A stretch of DNA of 64,000 bases from Anaerolineae bacterium (GTDB lineage Bacteria; Chloroflexota; Anaerolineae; 4572-78; J111): positions 1 to 64,000 of the forward strand of contig JAHDWA010000020.1 of the NCBI GenBank assembly GCA_023382535.1, read 5' to 3'. Within the stretch, counting starts at the first letter, position 1, and each line of letters begins with the position of its first letter. Below are positions 18,163-26,791 of the stretch, one piece after another. The notes below the pieces were generated by a model. The model was not told the origin of the DNA, made no database searches, and saw nothing but the letters and a program-made list of their open reading frames with translations. The position numbers and the translations under genes are program-made.

Positions 18163-19329
18163 ATGACTTTTGCTCAATCAACGTTAGCCCGCAGGCCGCT
18201 TTTTCAAGGTTTTTTCATGGGCGGCTTTGAATCTTCCAGCCACCGTCTCCGTTCCGGTAAACGCTTGGACCTGATAGCGGCGACACATCACGACCAATTT
18301 GCTCTGGCTGATTACAGGCGACTGCAGGAACAGGGACTAGGTACCGCCCGTGATAGTCTCCGCTGGCATCTGATCGAGCCATCTCCGGGTCGTTATGATT
18401 TTTCAAGCGCCCTGCCTTTGCTGCGCGCAGCGCGCGAGACAGGGATACAGGTCATCTGGGATCTGTGTCATTACGGCTGGCCGGATGATATTGACATCTT
18501 TAAGCCCGAATTTGTGCGGCGGTTTGCTGGCTATGCTCGCGCCTGTACCCGGGTGCTGCTCAACGAAAGCGAGATTCTACCGCTGATCGTGCCCATCAAT
18601 GAGATTTCATTTTGGGCCTGGGGCGGCGGCGAGGTGGGGTATCTCAATCCCTTTGCCCAGGGGCGAGGGCTTGAATTGAAGGTACAACTGGCGCGGGCGG
18701 CAATTGAAGCCATCGAAGCCATCTGGAGCGTCAACCCGCATATTCGTATTGTCCACACCGACCCGGCCATCAATGTAATGGCGTCGCCTGACCGGCCTGA
18801 GGATGCCCAGGCCGCCGAAGCCTACCGGCTGGCCCAGTATGAAGCCTGGGATATGTTATGCGGCCGGCAGTGGCCGCAAATCGGCGGCGATGAGAAGTAT
18901 CTGGACATTGTGGGGATTAATTATTATCCGGCCAACCAATGGTTTATCCATAATGGGCAAAGGATTCGCTGGTGGCACCCGTTATATCGTCCTTTTCGAG
19001 AGATAGTAGCTGAAATTTACCACTGCTATGGCCGACCCCTGTTCATCGCCGAAACCGGCACCGAGGATGTAACTCGTCAAGCGTGGCTGCGCTATGTCAG
19101 CGGTGAGGTCCGCGCCAGCATCCAGCAAGGCATCCCGGTTGAAGGAATTTGCTTGTACCCTATCCTGAACCATCCCGGCTGGGATAACGACCGGCACTGC
19201 TGCAACGGGTTATGGGACTACCCCGATGAAGCCGGCGAACGTGAAATTTATCAGCCGCTGGCCCAGGAACTGGGCCGGCAAAGGGCTTTAATGGCCTCTA
19301 TAACAAACCTCTGCGGAGCGAGGAATTGA
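18163..19329 (+). CDS. Clan-A glycoside hydrolase (GH1-related)
   Basis: A 388-aa TIM-barrel glycosidase. It shows LGTARDSLRWHLIEPSPGRYDF, DLCHYGWPDD, a putative acid/base glutamate in VPINEISFWAWGGG, INYYPANQWF, and a nucleophile glutamate in LFIAETGTED. No signal peptide is visible. The start is uncertain: ATG 18163 has no clear ribosome site and follows a hairpin, while the in-frame ATG 18217 (MGGFESSSHRL) fits the fold start and has CAAGG upstream. It lies 51 bp before the mutase fusion gene in the same operon, so the pair probably handles galactofuranose-type or related glycans (inference). Confidence 0.78.
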   Translation: MTFAQSTLARRPLFQGFFMGGFESSSHRLRSGKRLDLIAATHHDQFALADYRRLQEQGLGTARDSLRWHLIEPSPGRYDFSSALPLLRAARETGIQVIWDLCHYGWPDDIDIFKPEFVRRFAGYARACTRVLLNESEILPLIVPINEISFWAWGGGEVGYLNPFAQGRGLELKVQLARAAIEAIEAIWSVNPHIRIVHTDPAINVMASPDRPEDAQAAEAYRLAQYEAWDMLCGRQWPQIGGDEKYLDIVGINYYPANQWFIHNGQRIRWWHPLYRPFREIVAEIYHCYGRPLFIAETGTEDVTRQAWLRYVSGEVRASIQQGIPVEGICLYPILNHPGWDNDRHCCNGLWDYPDEAGEREIYQPLAQELGRQRALMASITNLCGARN

Positions 19330-19380
19330 TAGATGCACGTCAAAAAATTCACATTAATCATTTTAGGAGATAACTAAAGC

Positions 19381-21843
19381 ATGAATAAGAATCGAGGAAA
19401 CGGTAAAAGCTTACAGGGAATAGATCCTTCTACCCTGGGCGTACCGGACCTGGTATGTTTCTCGCATCTGCGCTGGAATTTTGTTTACCAGCGGCCCCAG
19501 CACCTCTTGAGCCGCGCCGCTCAAGAGCAGCGGGTCTTTTTTGTCGAAGAGCCTGTTTTCGATCAAGGCGAGCCTCGGCTTGAGGTCAGCCAGCCGCAGG
19601 AGCAACTTACGGTGGTGGTCCCTCACTTACCACACGGTTTAAGTGAGGAGGCTGTAAATTCTGCCCAGCAAAAGCTGATCAACGATTTATTTAAACTGCG
19701 CCACATCCACACCTACATTGCCTGGTACTACACCCCGATGGCCTTAAATTTCACCCGTCATTTGAAGCCGGTGGTGACTGTTTATGACTGCATGGATGAG
19801 CTGACCCTGTTCAAGGGAGCTTCACCCATGCTAAAAAAGCTGGAGGTAGAGCTGTTCAGCCGGGCCGATCTGGTCTTTACCGGCGGACAGAGTCTCTATG
19901 AAGTCAAGCGCAACCAGCATCCCAGCGTCTACTGCTTCCCCAGCAGTATTGATGCGGCCCATTTTGCCCAGGCCCGCCAGCCGGGCGAGGCGCCGGCCGA
20001 CCAGGCCGGCATCCCCCATCCCCGCCTGGGTTTCTTTGGCGTTATTGACGAACGCTTTGATATTCCGCTCCTGGCGAGTCTGGCGGAAGCCCGCCCGGAC
20101 TGGCACTTTGTCATGATTGGCCCTGTAGTCAAGATAGACCCGGCGACACTGCCGCAGCGTGACAATATCCATTACCTTGGCCCCAAGTCTTACTCGGAGC
20201 TGCCGGCTTACCTGGCCGGGTGGGATGTGGCCCTCCTGCTGTTTGCCCGCAACGATGCCACCCGCTTTATTAGCCCAACCAAAACCCCGGAATATCTGGC
20301 GGGCGGCAAGCCGGTTGTTTCGACCTCGATCCAGGATGTGGTCCAGCCCTACGGCGAAAAGCAACTGGTGCGAATTGCCGATACAGCTTCCGGGTTTGTG
20401 GCAGCGATTGAAACAACCCTGGCCCAAAGTCCTGCCGAAACCGCAGAGTGGCAGCAGCGGGTTGACCGGTTTCTGGCTGAAGGCTCGTGGGATCAAACCT
20501 GGCGGCAGATGAGGCGGCTTATTCAAGCCGTCCTTGATTCTTATACGCTCCAGGCGCCTCAGGTCCACGCGCTTGAGACACCGGCCGCCTCGTCATTGTC
20601 AGCTACGGGATTGCAACCGGCCGCCACCAAACGTTATGAGCGCGGCCCGAAGAGCTTTGATTATTTAATTGTCGGCGCCGGATTTGCCGGGAGTGTGTTA
20701 GCCGAACGGCTGGCGGCCGGCTCTGGAAAAAAAGTTTTGCTGATTGATAAACGGTCTCATATCGGCGGCAACGCCTACGATCATTACGATCAAAACGGCA
20801 TCCTGATCCATAAGTACGGACCGCATATTTTCCATACCAACTCCCGCGACGTTTTTGAGTATCTATCGCACTTTACCGAGTGGCGGCCTTACGAACACCG
20901 GGTTAAGGCCAACGTGGACGGCCAACTGGTCCCCATTCCGATCAACCTGGACACGATTAACCAGCTCTACGGGCTTAATCTCACCTCGTTTCAGGTGGAA
21001 GAGTTCTTTGCTTCTATGGCTGAGCCGAGGGAGCAAATCCGTACTTCGGAAGATGTGGTGGTCAGCCGGGTGGGGCAGGAACTCTACGAGAAGTTTTTCC
21101 GAAACTACACCCGTAAACAGTGGGACCTGGACCCTTCCGAGCTGGATTCTTCGGTCATCGCCCGGGTGCCGATTCGAACCAATCGGGATGATCGCTACTT
21201 TACCGATACCTATCAAGCCATGCCCCGGCACGGTTACACCCGCATGTTTGAAAATATGCTGGATCACCGCAATATCAAGGTGATGTTGAACACCGATTAC
21301 CGGGAAATTAAAGATTATATTTCGTACCGCGAAGTCATTTACAGCGGTCCGGTGGACGAGTTTTTTGATTACTGCTACGGCAAGCTGCCCTATCGTTCTT
21401 TACAGTTTCGATTTGAAACGCAGAATACACCTTTCCTCCAGCCCGTGGCCGTCATCAACTACCCCAACCAACATCCCTACACCCGGGTCACCGAGTTCAA
21501 ACATTTGACCGGCCAGGAGCACAATAAAACCACGCTCGTCTACGAGTACCCCTGCGCCGACGGCGATCCCTATTATCCCATTCCGCGCCCGGAGAACGCC
21601 GAACTCTACAAGAAATACAAAATCCTGGCGGAAACTACGGCGAATGTGCACTTTGTTGGGCGGCTGGCTACTTACAAGTATTACAATATGGACCAGGTTA
21701 CAGCCCAGGCCCTCACCCTTTATGCCAAAATGACAGGTATGGCGCGGGCCGAGTCAACCAAAGTACAGGCACCGGCTCAAATTTATGTCCTAAATGGAAC
21801 GTCCTCAGTGCCATCAGTCCGGCCGGCGAGCGAGGCTTTCTAG
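19381..21843 (+). CDS. Glycosyltransferase / UDP-galactopyranose mutase fusion
   Basis: A protein of 820 aa. Residues ~15-400 form a GT-B-like glycosyltransferase (FSHLRWNFVYQRPQHLLSR, TVYDCMDELTLFKGA, ADLVFTGGQSLYEVKR, TKTPEYLAGGKPVVST). Residues ~425-790 form a UDP-galactopyranose mutase with FAD-binding VGAGFAGSVLAERL, GGNAYDHYD, HKYGPHIFHT and a C-terminal VHFVGRLATYKYYNMDQ. The mutase interconverts UDP-galactopyranose and UDP-galactofuranose using reduced FAD. The fusion suggests the galactofuranose donor is handed to the attached transferase. The N-terminal half is closely similar to the partial gene at the right edge. The ribosome site is AGGAG. Confidence 0.92.
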   Translation: MNKNRGNGKSLQGIDPSTLGVPDLVCFSHLRWNFVYQRPQHLLSRAAQEQRVFFVEEPVFDQGEPRLEVSQPQEQLTVVVPHLPHGLSEEAVNSAQQKLINDLFKLRHIHTYIAWYYTPMALNFTRHLKPVVTVYDCMDELTLFKGASPMLKKLEVELFSRADLVFTGGQSLYEVKRNQHPSVYCFPSSIDAAHFAQARQPGEAPADQAGIPHPRLGFFGVIDERFDIPLLASLAEARPDWHFVMIGPVVKIDPATLPQRDNIHYLGPKSYSELPAYLAGWDVALLLFARNDATRFISPTKTPEYLAGGKPVVSTSIQDVVQPYGEKQLVRIADTASGFVAAIETTLAQSPAETAEWQQRVDRFLAEGSWDQTWRQMRRLIQAVLDSYTLQAPQVHALETPAASSLSATGLQPAATKRYERGPKSFDYLIVGAGFAGSVLAERLAAGSGKKVLLIDKRSHIGGNAYDHYDQNGILIHKYGPHIFHTNSRDVFEYLSHFTEWRPYEHRVKANVDGQLVPIPINLDTINQLYGLNLTSFQVEEFFASMAEPREQIRTSEDVVVSRVGQELYEKFFRNYTRKQWDLDPSELDSSVIARVPIRTNRDDRYFTDTYQAMPRHGYTRMFENMLDHRNIKVMLNTDYREIKDYISYREVIYSGPVDEFFDYCYGKLPYRSLQFRFETQNTPFLQPVAVINYPNQHPYTRVTEFKHLTGQEHNKTTLVYEYPCADGDPYYPIPRPENAELYKKYKILAETTANVHFVGRLATYKYYNMDQVTAQALTLYAKMTGMARAESTKVQAPAQIYVLNGTSSVPSVRPASEAF

Positions 21844-21864
21844 AGGGTCAGATTCAATCCGGTT

Positions 21865-21903
21865 TCAATCTGGTTCCCAAACTCAGTTTGGGAACCAGAT
21901 TGA
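21865..21903. terminator. Perfect long hairpin after the mutase gene
   Basis: A 19-bp stem TCAATCTGGTTCCCAAACT / AGTTTGGGAACCAGATTGA around a single C, flanked by a second imperfect AATCCGGTT/AACCGGATT pairing. It is a probable terminator or 3'-end stabiliser, without a strong T-run. The core CCAAACTCAGTTTGG recurs at 24118-24132. Confidence 0.6.
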
Positions 21904-21980
21904 ACCAGGTTAGGAACCGGATTAATCTTAGAAAATTGGTAAAAATTCAAAAAAATTAGCTTAAAGAAAGGAAAAGAAAA

Positions 21981-24092
21981 ATGGCTAAGACAATCGTTAG
22001 TTTATATGATGACTTTGCCACCGCCCAACGGGTGGCTCAAGACTTGGTAGACGCCGGCTTTTCACGCGATAACATTAGCGTGATGGCCAATGACGCGGCA
22101 GGCGAGTATGGCAACCAGATGGGGACCGGATTTGACGCCGAGAGCAACGCGAGTGGAGCGGCAACCGGAGCCGGTGTAGGGGCAACGGTTGGCGGGATTG
22201 GCGGCCTGCTGGTCGGGCTGGGCGCCATTGCCATCCCCGGTATTGGCCCCGTTATTGCCGCGGGTCCCCTGGTAACCGCCCTGGCCAGCGCCGCGGTGGG
22301 CGCCGGGGTGGGTGCAGTAGCCGGCGGTCTGGTCGGCGCTCTGGTAGATGCGGGGGTGCCCGAAGAAGAGGCCGAGTACTATGCTGAGGGCGTTCGCCGG
22401 GGCGGCGCTCTCCTGACCGTTCAGATCCCCGACGGGGGTAACGAGCAGCAGGCGATGCTGATTATCAATCGCCACCAGCCGGTAGATATTAGAGAGCGGG
22501 CCAGTTACTGGGGAACCACAGGCTGGACAGGCTTTGATCCTGACGCCACCCCTTACTCAGCCAGCGATATTGCTCAGGAGCGGACCTCTTACCGCGCCTA
22601 TCGCAGCAGCAGCCGGGAAGGAACCGGTTACGGCGAGAATCCCGACAATGATCCCAATTATGGCAGCCGGGGCTGGCGCGAGGTCGAGCCGGGCCCTGGG
22701 GAAGAATCCTACCGGGACGACCCAACTCGTGACCCCAATTACGGCAGCCGGGGTTGGACCGAGGTCGAGCCCGCCCCTGAGGAAGATTCCTACCGTGGAA
22801 CCCGCAGCAGCAATCGCGGCAATGACGATGAGAGCTGGACCGAGGTGGAACCAGGGCCTGGCGAAACCAGCTACCGGGGTGATGTCACAGACGATCCCAA
22901 TTACGGGAGTCGAGGCTGGCGCGAGGTAGAACCGCCGGCCGGAGAACCTATGGAGCCGGGCCAGCCGACAAGCCGGACCATGAGCGGCACCCAGGATAAT
23001 ACGCTCCAGGGTAACCTGGGCGGCTTCGTTGATGACCGTCCCCCGGTGGAAGGACGCGCTGACATAGACGAAGATGTAGACTACGCCCAAGACCAGATGG
23101 CGAACACCGCTCGGCAGGGCTGGGAAGAGGTCAAAGATACGGCCCGCGACGCCTGGCAAGAAACCAAAGAGGCGGTCGGCCTGGATTACGACTATGATGA
23201 CGACGACTATGATACCTTTGACGCCCGCTTCCGCGAGCACTATAACACCAACTATGCTAACAGCGGTTATGATTACGATACCACCTACGCCCCGGCCTAT
23301 CGCTTTGGTTATGACTTGGCTTACGATGTAGATTACGGCGATCGCGATTGGACCGAGATTGAGCCGGAAGCCCGCCGCTACTGGGAGTCGAGCTATGAAG
23401 GGGCCTGGGATCAGTTCAAGAACGCCATTCGCCACGCCTGGGAAGAGACTAAAGAAGCCATCGGCCTGGAAGCCGACGAAGACTTTAAAACCTACGACCC
23501 TCGCTTCCGGGAACATTACACCACCAACTTTGGCAACAGCGGCTACGATTATGGTTATTACATCCCCGCTTATCGTTACGGCTACGACCTGGCCTATGCC
23601 AGCGACTATGATGATGACCGGAGCTGGGATGAGATCGAGCCGGAAGCGCGGAGCTACTGGGAGTCAAACCGCGAAGGCGCCTGGGACCAGTTTAAGGCGG
23701 CCGTCCGCCACGCCTGGGAAGAGACCAAGGAGGCCATCGGCCTGGAGGATGAGGATGACTACAACATGTTTGAGCCTCAGTTCCGGCAGCACTACACCAC
23801 CACCTATGCCAGCAGTGGCTATGATTATGACACCTACTACGCCCCGGCTTACCGCTACGGCTACGATCTGGCCTACTACCCGGATTATAGGAGCCGGAGC
23901 TGGGCTGAAATCGAACCGGACGTGCGCCGCAACTGGGAAACGAGCAACCAGGGTACCTGGGATCAGTTCAAGAACGCCATTCGTCACGCCTGGGAAGAGA
24001 CCAAGGAGGCCGTCGGCCTGGAGGACGATGACGACGATCTTTACGATGAGTCTGACGGGTCTCGCCGCACCTTCCAGAACCGCAGCTTTTAA
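21981..24092 (+). CDS. YflT/GSP17M-domain protein with long Tyr/Asp-rich repeats
   Basis: A protein of 703 aa. Residues ~1-165 are a heat-induced YflT-type domain: KTIVSLYDDFATAQRVAQDLVDAGF, a glycine/alanine helix pair, then EEEAEYYAEGVRRGGALLTV. It is paralogous to the 192-aa protein at 34612-35190. Residues ~210-320 hold four ~30-residue units built on NYGSRGWxEVEPxPGEESYR. Residues ~370-695 hold three near-identical ~100-residue units with WDQFKNAIRHAWEETKEAIGLE, FREHYTTNFGNSGYDY and YGYDLAY, plus a half unit before them. It is very acidic and aromatic. The role of the repeats is unknown, and surface, matrix or hydration functions are guesses. The ribosome site is GGAAAAG. Confidence 0.85.
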   Translation: MAKTIVSLYDDFATAQRVAQDLVDAGFSRDNISVMANDAAGEYGNQMGTGFDAESNASGAATGAGVGATVGGIGGLLVGLGAIAIPGIGPVIAAGPLVTALASAAVGAGVGAVAGGLVGALVDAGVPEEEAEYYAEGVRRGGALLTVQIPDGGNEQQAMLIINRHQPVDIRERASYWGTTGWTGFDPDATPYSASDIAQERTSYRAYRSSSREGTGYGENPDNDPNYGSRGWREVEPGPGEESYRDDPTRDPNYGSRGWTEVEPAPEEDSYRGTRSSNRGNDDESWTEVEPGPGETSYRGDVTDDPNYGSRGWREVEPPAGEPMEPGQPTSRTMSGTQDNTLQGNLGGFVDDRPPVEGRADIDEDVDYAQDQMANTARQGWEEVKDTARDAWQETKEAVGLDYDYDDDDYDTFDARFREHYNTNYANSGYDYDTTYAPAYRFGYDLAYDVDYGDRDWTEIEPEARRYWESSYEGAWDQFKNAIRHAWEETKEAIGLEADEDFKTYDPRFREHYTTNFGNSGYDYGYYIPAYRYGYDLAYASDYDDDRSWDEIEPEARSYWESNREGAWDQFKAAVRHAWEETKEAIGLEDEDDYNMFEPQFRQHYTTTYASSGYDYDTYYAPAYRYGYDLAYYPDYRSRSWAEIEPDVRRNWETSNQGTWDQFKNAIRHAWEETKEAVGLEDDDDDLYDESDGSRRTFQNRSF

Positions 24093-24107
24093 TTGATGAG
24101 CATCACC

Positions 24108-24142
24108 CCTCTTGTTACCAAACTCAGTTTGGTAACAAGAGG
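24108..24142. repeat. Perfect inverted repeat after the YflT repeat gene
   Basis: A 17-bp stem CCTCTTGTTACCAAACT / AGTTTGGTAACAAGAGG around one C, sharing its centre with the hairpin at 21865-21903. Probably part of the 3' end of the mRNA, ahead of the terminator at 24160. Confidence 0.7.
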
Positions 24143-24159
24143 AGAAATTTTAAGAGTAA

Positions 24160-24187
24160 GGGCAGGTCTTAGACCTGCCCTTTTTTT
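24160..24187. terminator. Bidirectional terminator overlapping the kinase stop codon
   Basis: Stem GGGCAGGTC / GACCTGCCC with loop TTA, followed by T7 on the plus strand. The TTA loop at 24169-24171 is the stop codon of the minus-strand kinase. The same stem with loop CGA recurs at 52190-52210. Confidence 0.85.
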
Positions 24188-26646
24188 GTTTGCCTGAAAC
24201 GCAGGGTAACCCGGGTTCCCTGGTCCAGCGCGCTGTCAATCTCCAGAGTGCCGCCAACGCTTTCGACCCGCTCGCGCATAATTTGCAAACCAAAACTGGT
24301 CGGCTTTTCATGAATTTTAGCCAAATCAAAACCCCGCCCCTCATCCTCGATACTAATGCGTACATGTCCCCGTTCCTGGCCCAACCGAATGATGGCGGTG
24401 TCCACGTAAGCGTGTTTGCGGATGTTGATCAGTGCCTCCTGGATTGTGCGAATCACTTGCGGGGTCACTTCGGGGGAAAATTCAAACAATGCCGGGTCGG
24501 CTCCCTGAACCAGTTGGATTTCTAGGTTGTAGAAGCGGCGGTATTTGTCAATATACCGCTCCAACATTTCCATGAACCCCGTATCTGCGAGAACATTAGA
24601 CTTTAGGCTGAAAATCTCCTCGCGTACATCGGTGTACGTTTCGCCCACCACATTCTTTAACTCTCGCAGGTTGGCTTGGGCCGCCTCCACTTGACCCTCA
24701 GCCAGTAGGGTATGGGTTAGACTGATCTTTAAATTCAAATAACCTAAGGCTTGGGCAACCGTATCGTGGAGTTCCTGGGCCAACCGGTTGCGCTCGCGCA
24801 CCTCGGCCAGGAGGGCCAGGCGGTGCTGCAGCGCTTCGGCTTCAAGGCGGGCCTGCCGTTCGGCCTCATATAGGTGCGCCCGCTCCAGGGCCTGAGCACA
24901 CTGGCGGGTCAAAGTCAGGAGAAAGCCTTGTTCCTCCGGGCTAAATACTCTGGCCTCGGCAAAGCCGATGCTCACCGCCCCGATGGCCCCTTTCTCTCCG
25001 ATCAGCGGCAGCACCGCCCAGGCTTCGTCGTGGCCCTTACCGCTAGCCCGTACATCTGTGTACCGAACCGCCACGTCCTCCCTGGAATTGAAGAAGAGCG
25101 GCAGGCCCGAGCGGACCACATCCCCCATGGGAGTCTGGGCCTGAGCCGGGAAACGCCGCCACGGATCAACGGCCTCGGCCGGATAACCGATTGCATCCAC
25201 AATGACAAATTCGTCTCCCTCGTCCGTCAGCAGGGCAAAGGTGCTGCCGTCGGCCTCCACAGCAGCGAGGCCATAAGTAAAAATGATTTGGATGATCTCA
25301 GGCGGGGTGATGGCTTTAGAAAGCCTGGCCGTAACCGCCTGGAGACTGGTAATCCGTTTAGCGGTTTCTTCGGCCGCTTGCCTGGCCTGACGCTCCGCCT
25401 CATATAAGCGGGCGCGTTCCAGAGCCTGGGCGCACTGGCGGGCCAAGGTCAGCATAAACTCAGAGTCTTCATCGCTAAAAGTTTGCGGCTCGGCAAAGCT
25501 CAAACCAATCGCGCCAATGCTCCGCCCTTCTACATTCAGGGGCAGGGCGACAAAAGCCTGGTTATTGGAGACGCGCTGCTCGGCCAAGTGGGGATAACGC
25601 GCCGCCAGCTCTGCCGGGGACTCGATAAAGCTGGCTTCACCTGTTTGAACCGCCTCGGTCAGCGGGGAGGCAATGCTGACCGGGATACGCTGCCCCCACT
25701 GGGCCATGCGCTGGGGCGAGTAGCCATCGAAGTGTACGATTTCCAGCTCTGCTTGATCCTCGCTCAAGCGCGTCACCACGCCACCGGCTGCGCCCAAAAC
25801 AGGCAGCCCGTGCTCGATAATAATGCTGGCTACCTGAGCCGGGGTGAGCGCCTCCGCCAGAGCGGCGGTAAGGTCTTGCAGGCTGATGATGCGCTCGGCC
25901 ATCTCCTCGATAGCCTGCCGGGCCTGCTGCTCGGCCACTTCGGCCTGCTTGCGCTCCGTTATATCAGTCACCAGGACAACCAGGCCTCTGACCTCGTCTT
26001 GCTCATCGAAGTGGGGGGTATAGGTGAGCTGAACATAACGGGGACCGCCGGTCCGGTAAGCGACAAGCTGCTCAAAGCTGACCGGCTGCCCGGCCAGGGC
26101 GGTTTCCAAGTTGGGGCGTAGAGCCTCATAGGCAGCTTCGCCCAGGACCTCGCGGACATGCTGCCCTGGTATATTCGTAACGGCAGAGCCAAACCAGGTT
26201 TCATAGGTCCGGTTATTGAAACGGTAGCGCAGGTCGGCCCCGATATAAGAAATTAAGGCCGGGGTGGTGTCAATAATCAAGCGGAGTTGCTTTTCCCGCT
26301 CGGCCAGGGCTGCCTCGGCCCGTTTGCGTGCTGCGGTGAGCGAGCTGATGAGTAGGGCCACCAGCAAAAATGTCGCCACCTGCACCAGCCCGGGCAAGTC
26401 CACCACAAAAGAAAAGGTCGGCGGTATCAGTAGATACGAGCCAACCACAGCCGATAAAAAGGTTGCCAGGAGGCCTGGCCCCAGGCCCCCTCTCCAGGCA
26501 CTCAGGATTACCGCCACATAAAACAGGGCAAAAATCTTCCGGCTGCTCAGTTGGGTGAGCAACATAGTCAAGCCAGTCGCCAGCCCAACCAGCAGAACTG
26601 CCAGGCCGTAGGACGACAGCGACGGAAGTTTATTGAGGGACAGCAT
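24169..26646 (-). CDS. Membrane PAS/GAF sensor histidine kinase, NarL type
   Basis: A protein of 825 aa. Residues ~10-105 form a four-helix DUF4118/KdpD-like membrane domain. A PAS domain follows (~125-240, ending VLVTDITERKQAE), then two GAF domains (~270-410 and ~435-580). The HisKA_3 motif ERNRLAQELHDTVAQALGYL has H627, and a HATPase follows (QEALINIRKHA, DEGRGFDL, TSFGLQIMRERVESVGG). Such kinases phosphorylate LuxR-type response regulators. No regulator is adjacent, but candidates lie at 9474 and 47653. The ribosome site GGAGG is at a good distance from ATG 26646. It is a close paralogue of the kinases at 1-4265 and 40877-44341. Confidence 0.92.
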   Translation of the reverse strand: MLSLNKLPSLSSYGLAVLLVGLATGLTMLLTQLSSRKIFALFYVAVILSAWRGGLGPGLLATFLSAVVGSYLLIPPTFSFVVDLPGLVQVATFLLVALLISSLTAARKRAEAALAEREKQLRLIIDTTPALISYIGADLRYRFNNRTYETWFGSAVTNIPGQHVREVLGEAAYEALRPNLETALAGQPVSFEQLVAYRTGGPRYVQLTYTPHFDEQDEVRGLVVLVTDITERKQAEVAEQQARQAIEEMAERIISLQDLTAALAEALTPAQVASIIIEHGLPVLGAAGGVVTRLSEDQAELEIVHFDGYSPQRMAQWGQRIPVSIASPLTEAVQTGEASFIESPAELAARYPHLAEQRVSNNQAFVALPLNVEGRSIGAIGLSFAEPQTFSDEDSEFMLTLARQCAQALERARLYEAERQARQAAEETAKRITSLQAVTARLSKAITPPEIIQIIFTYGLAAVEADGSTFALLTDEGDEFVIVDAIGYPAEAVDPWRRFPAQAQTPMGDVVRSGLPLFFNSREDVAVRYTDVRASGKGHDEAWAVLPLIGEKGAIGAVSIGFAEARVFSPEEQGFLLTLTRQCAQALERAHLYEAERQARLEAEALQHRLALLAEVRERNRLAQELHDTVAQALGYLNLKISLTHTLLAEGQVEAAQANLRELKNVVGETYTDVREEIFSLKSNVLADTGFMEMLERYIDKYRRFYNLEIQLVQGADPALFEFSPEVTPQVIRTIQEALINIRKHAYVDTAIIRLGQERGHVRISIEDEGRGFDLAKIHEKPTSFGLQIMRERVESVGGTLEIDSALDQGTRVTLRFRQTKKGQV

Positions 26647-26791
26647 GTTTCCTCCGATCAGCCTCTCAGGTCAAAGTTGTCAAACTAAAGGAGGTTGGAG
26701 GAACTACGTGGATTAAATAGTCTTTATCGCCTGACCGGATTATTATGCTGCCAATATTAAAATAAATCAAAAAAAAATGACGGGGAAATTT

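Noticed and set aside
22557..23516. 319-codon frame on the minus strand
   Set aside because: It is the reverse of the repetitive Tyr/Asp-rich coding sequence. Its Val/Ile-rich product follows from the repeats and has no ribosome site.
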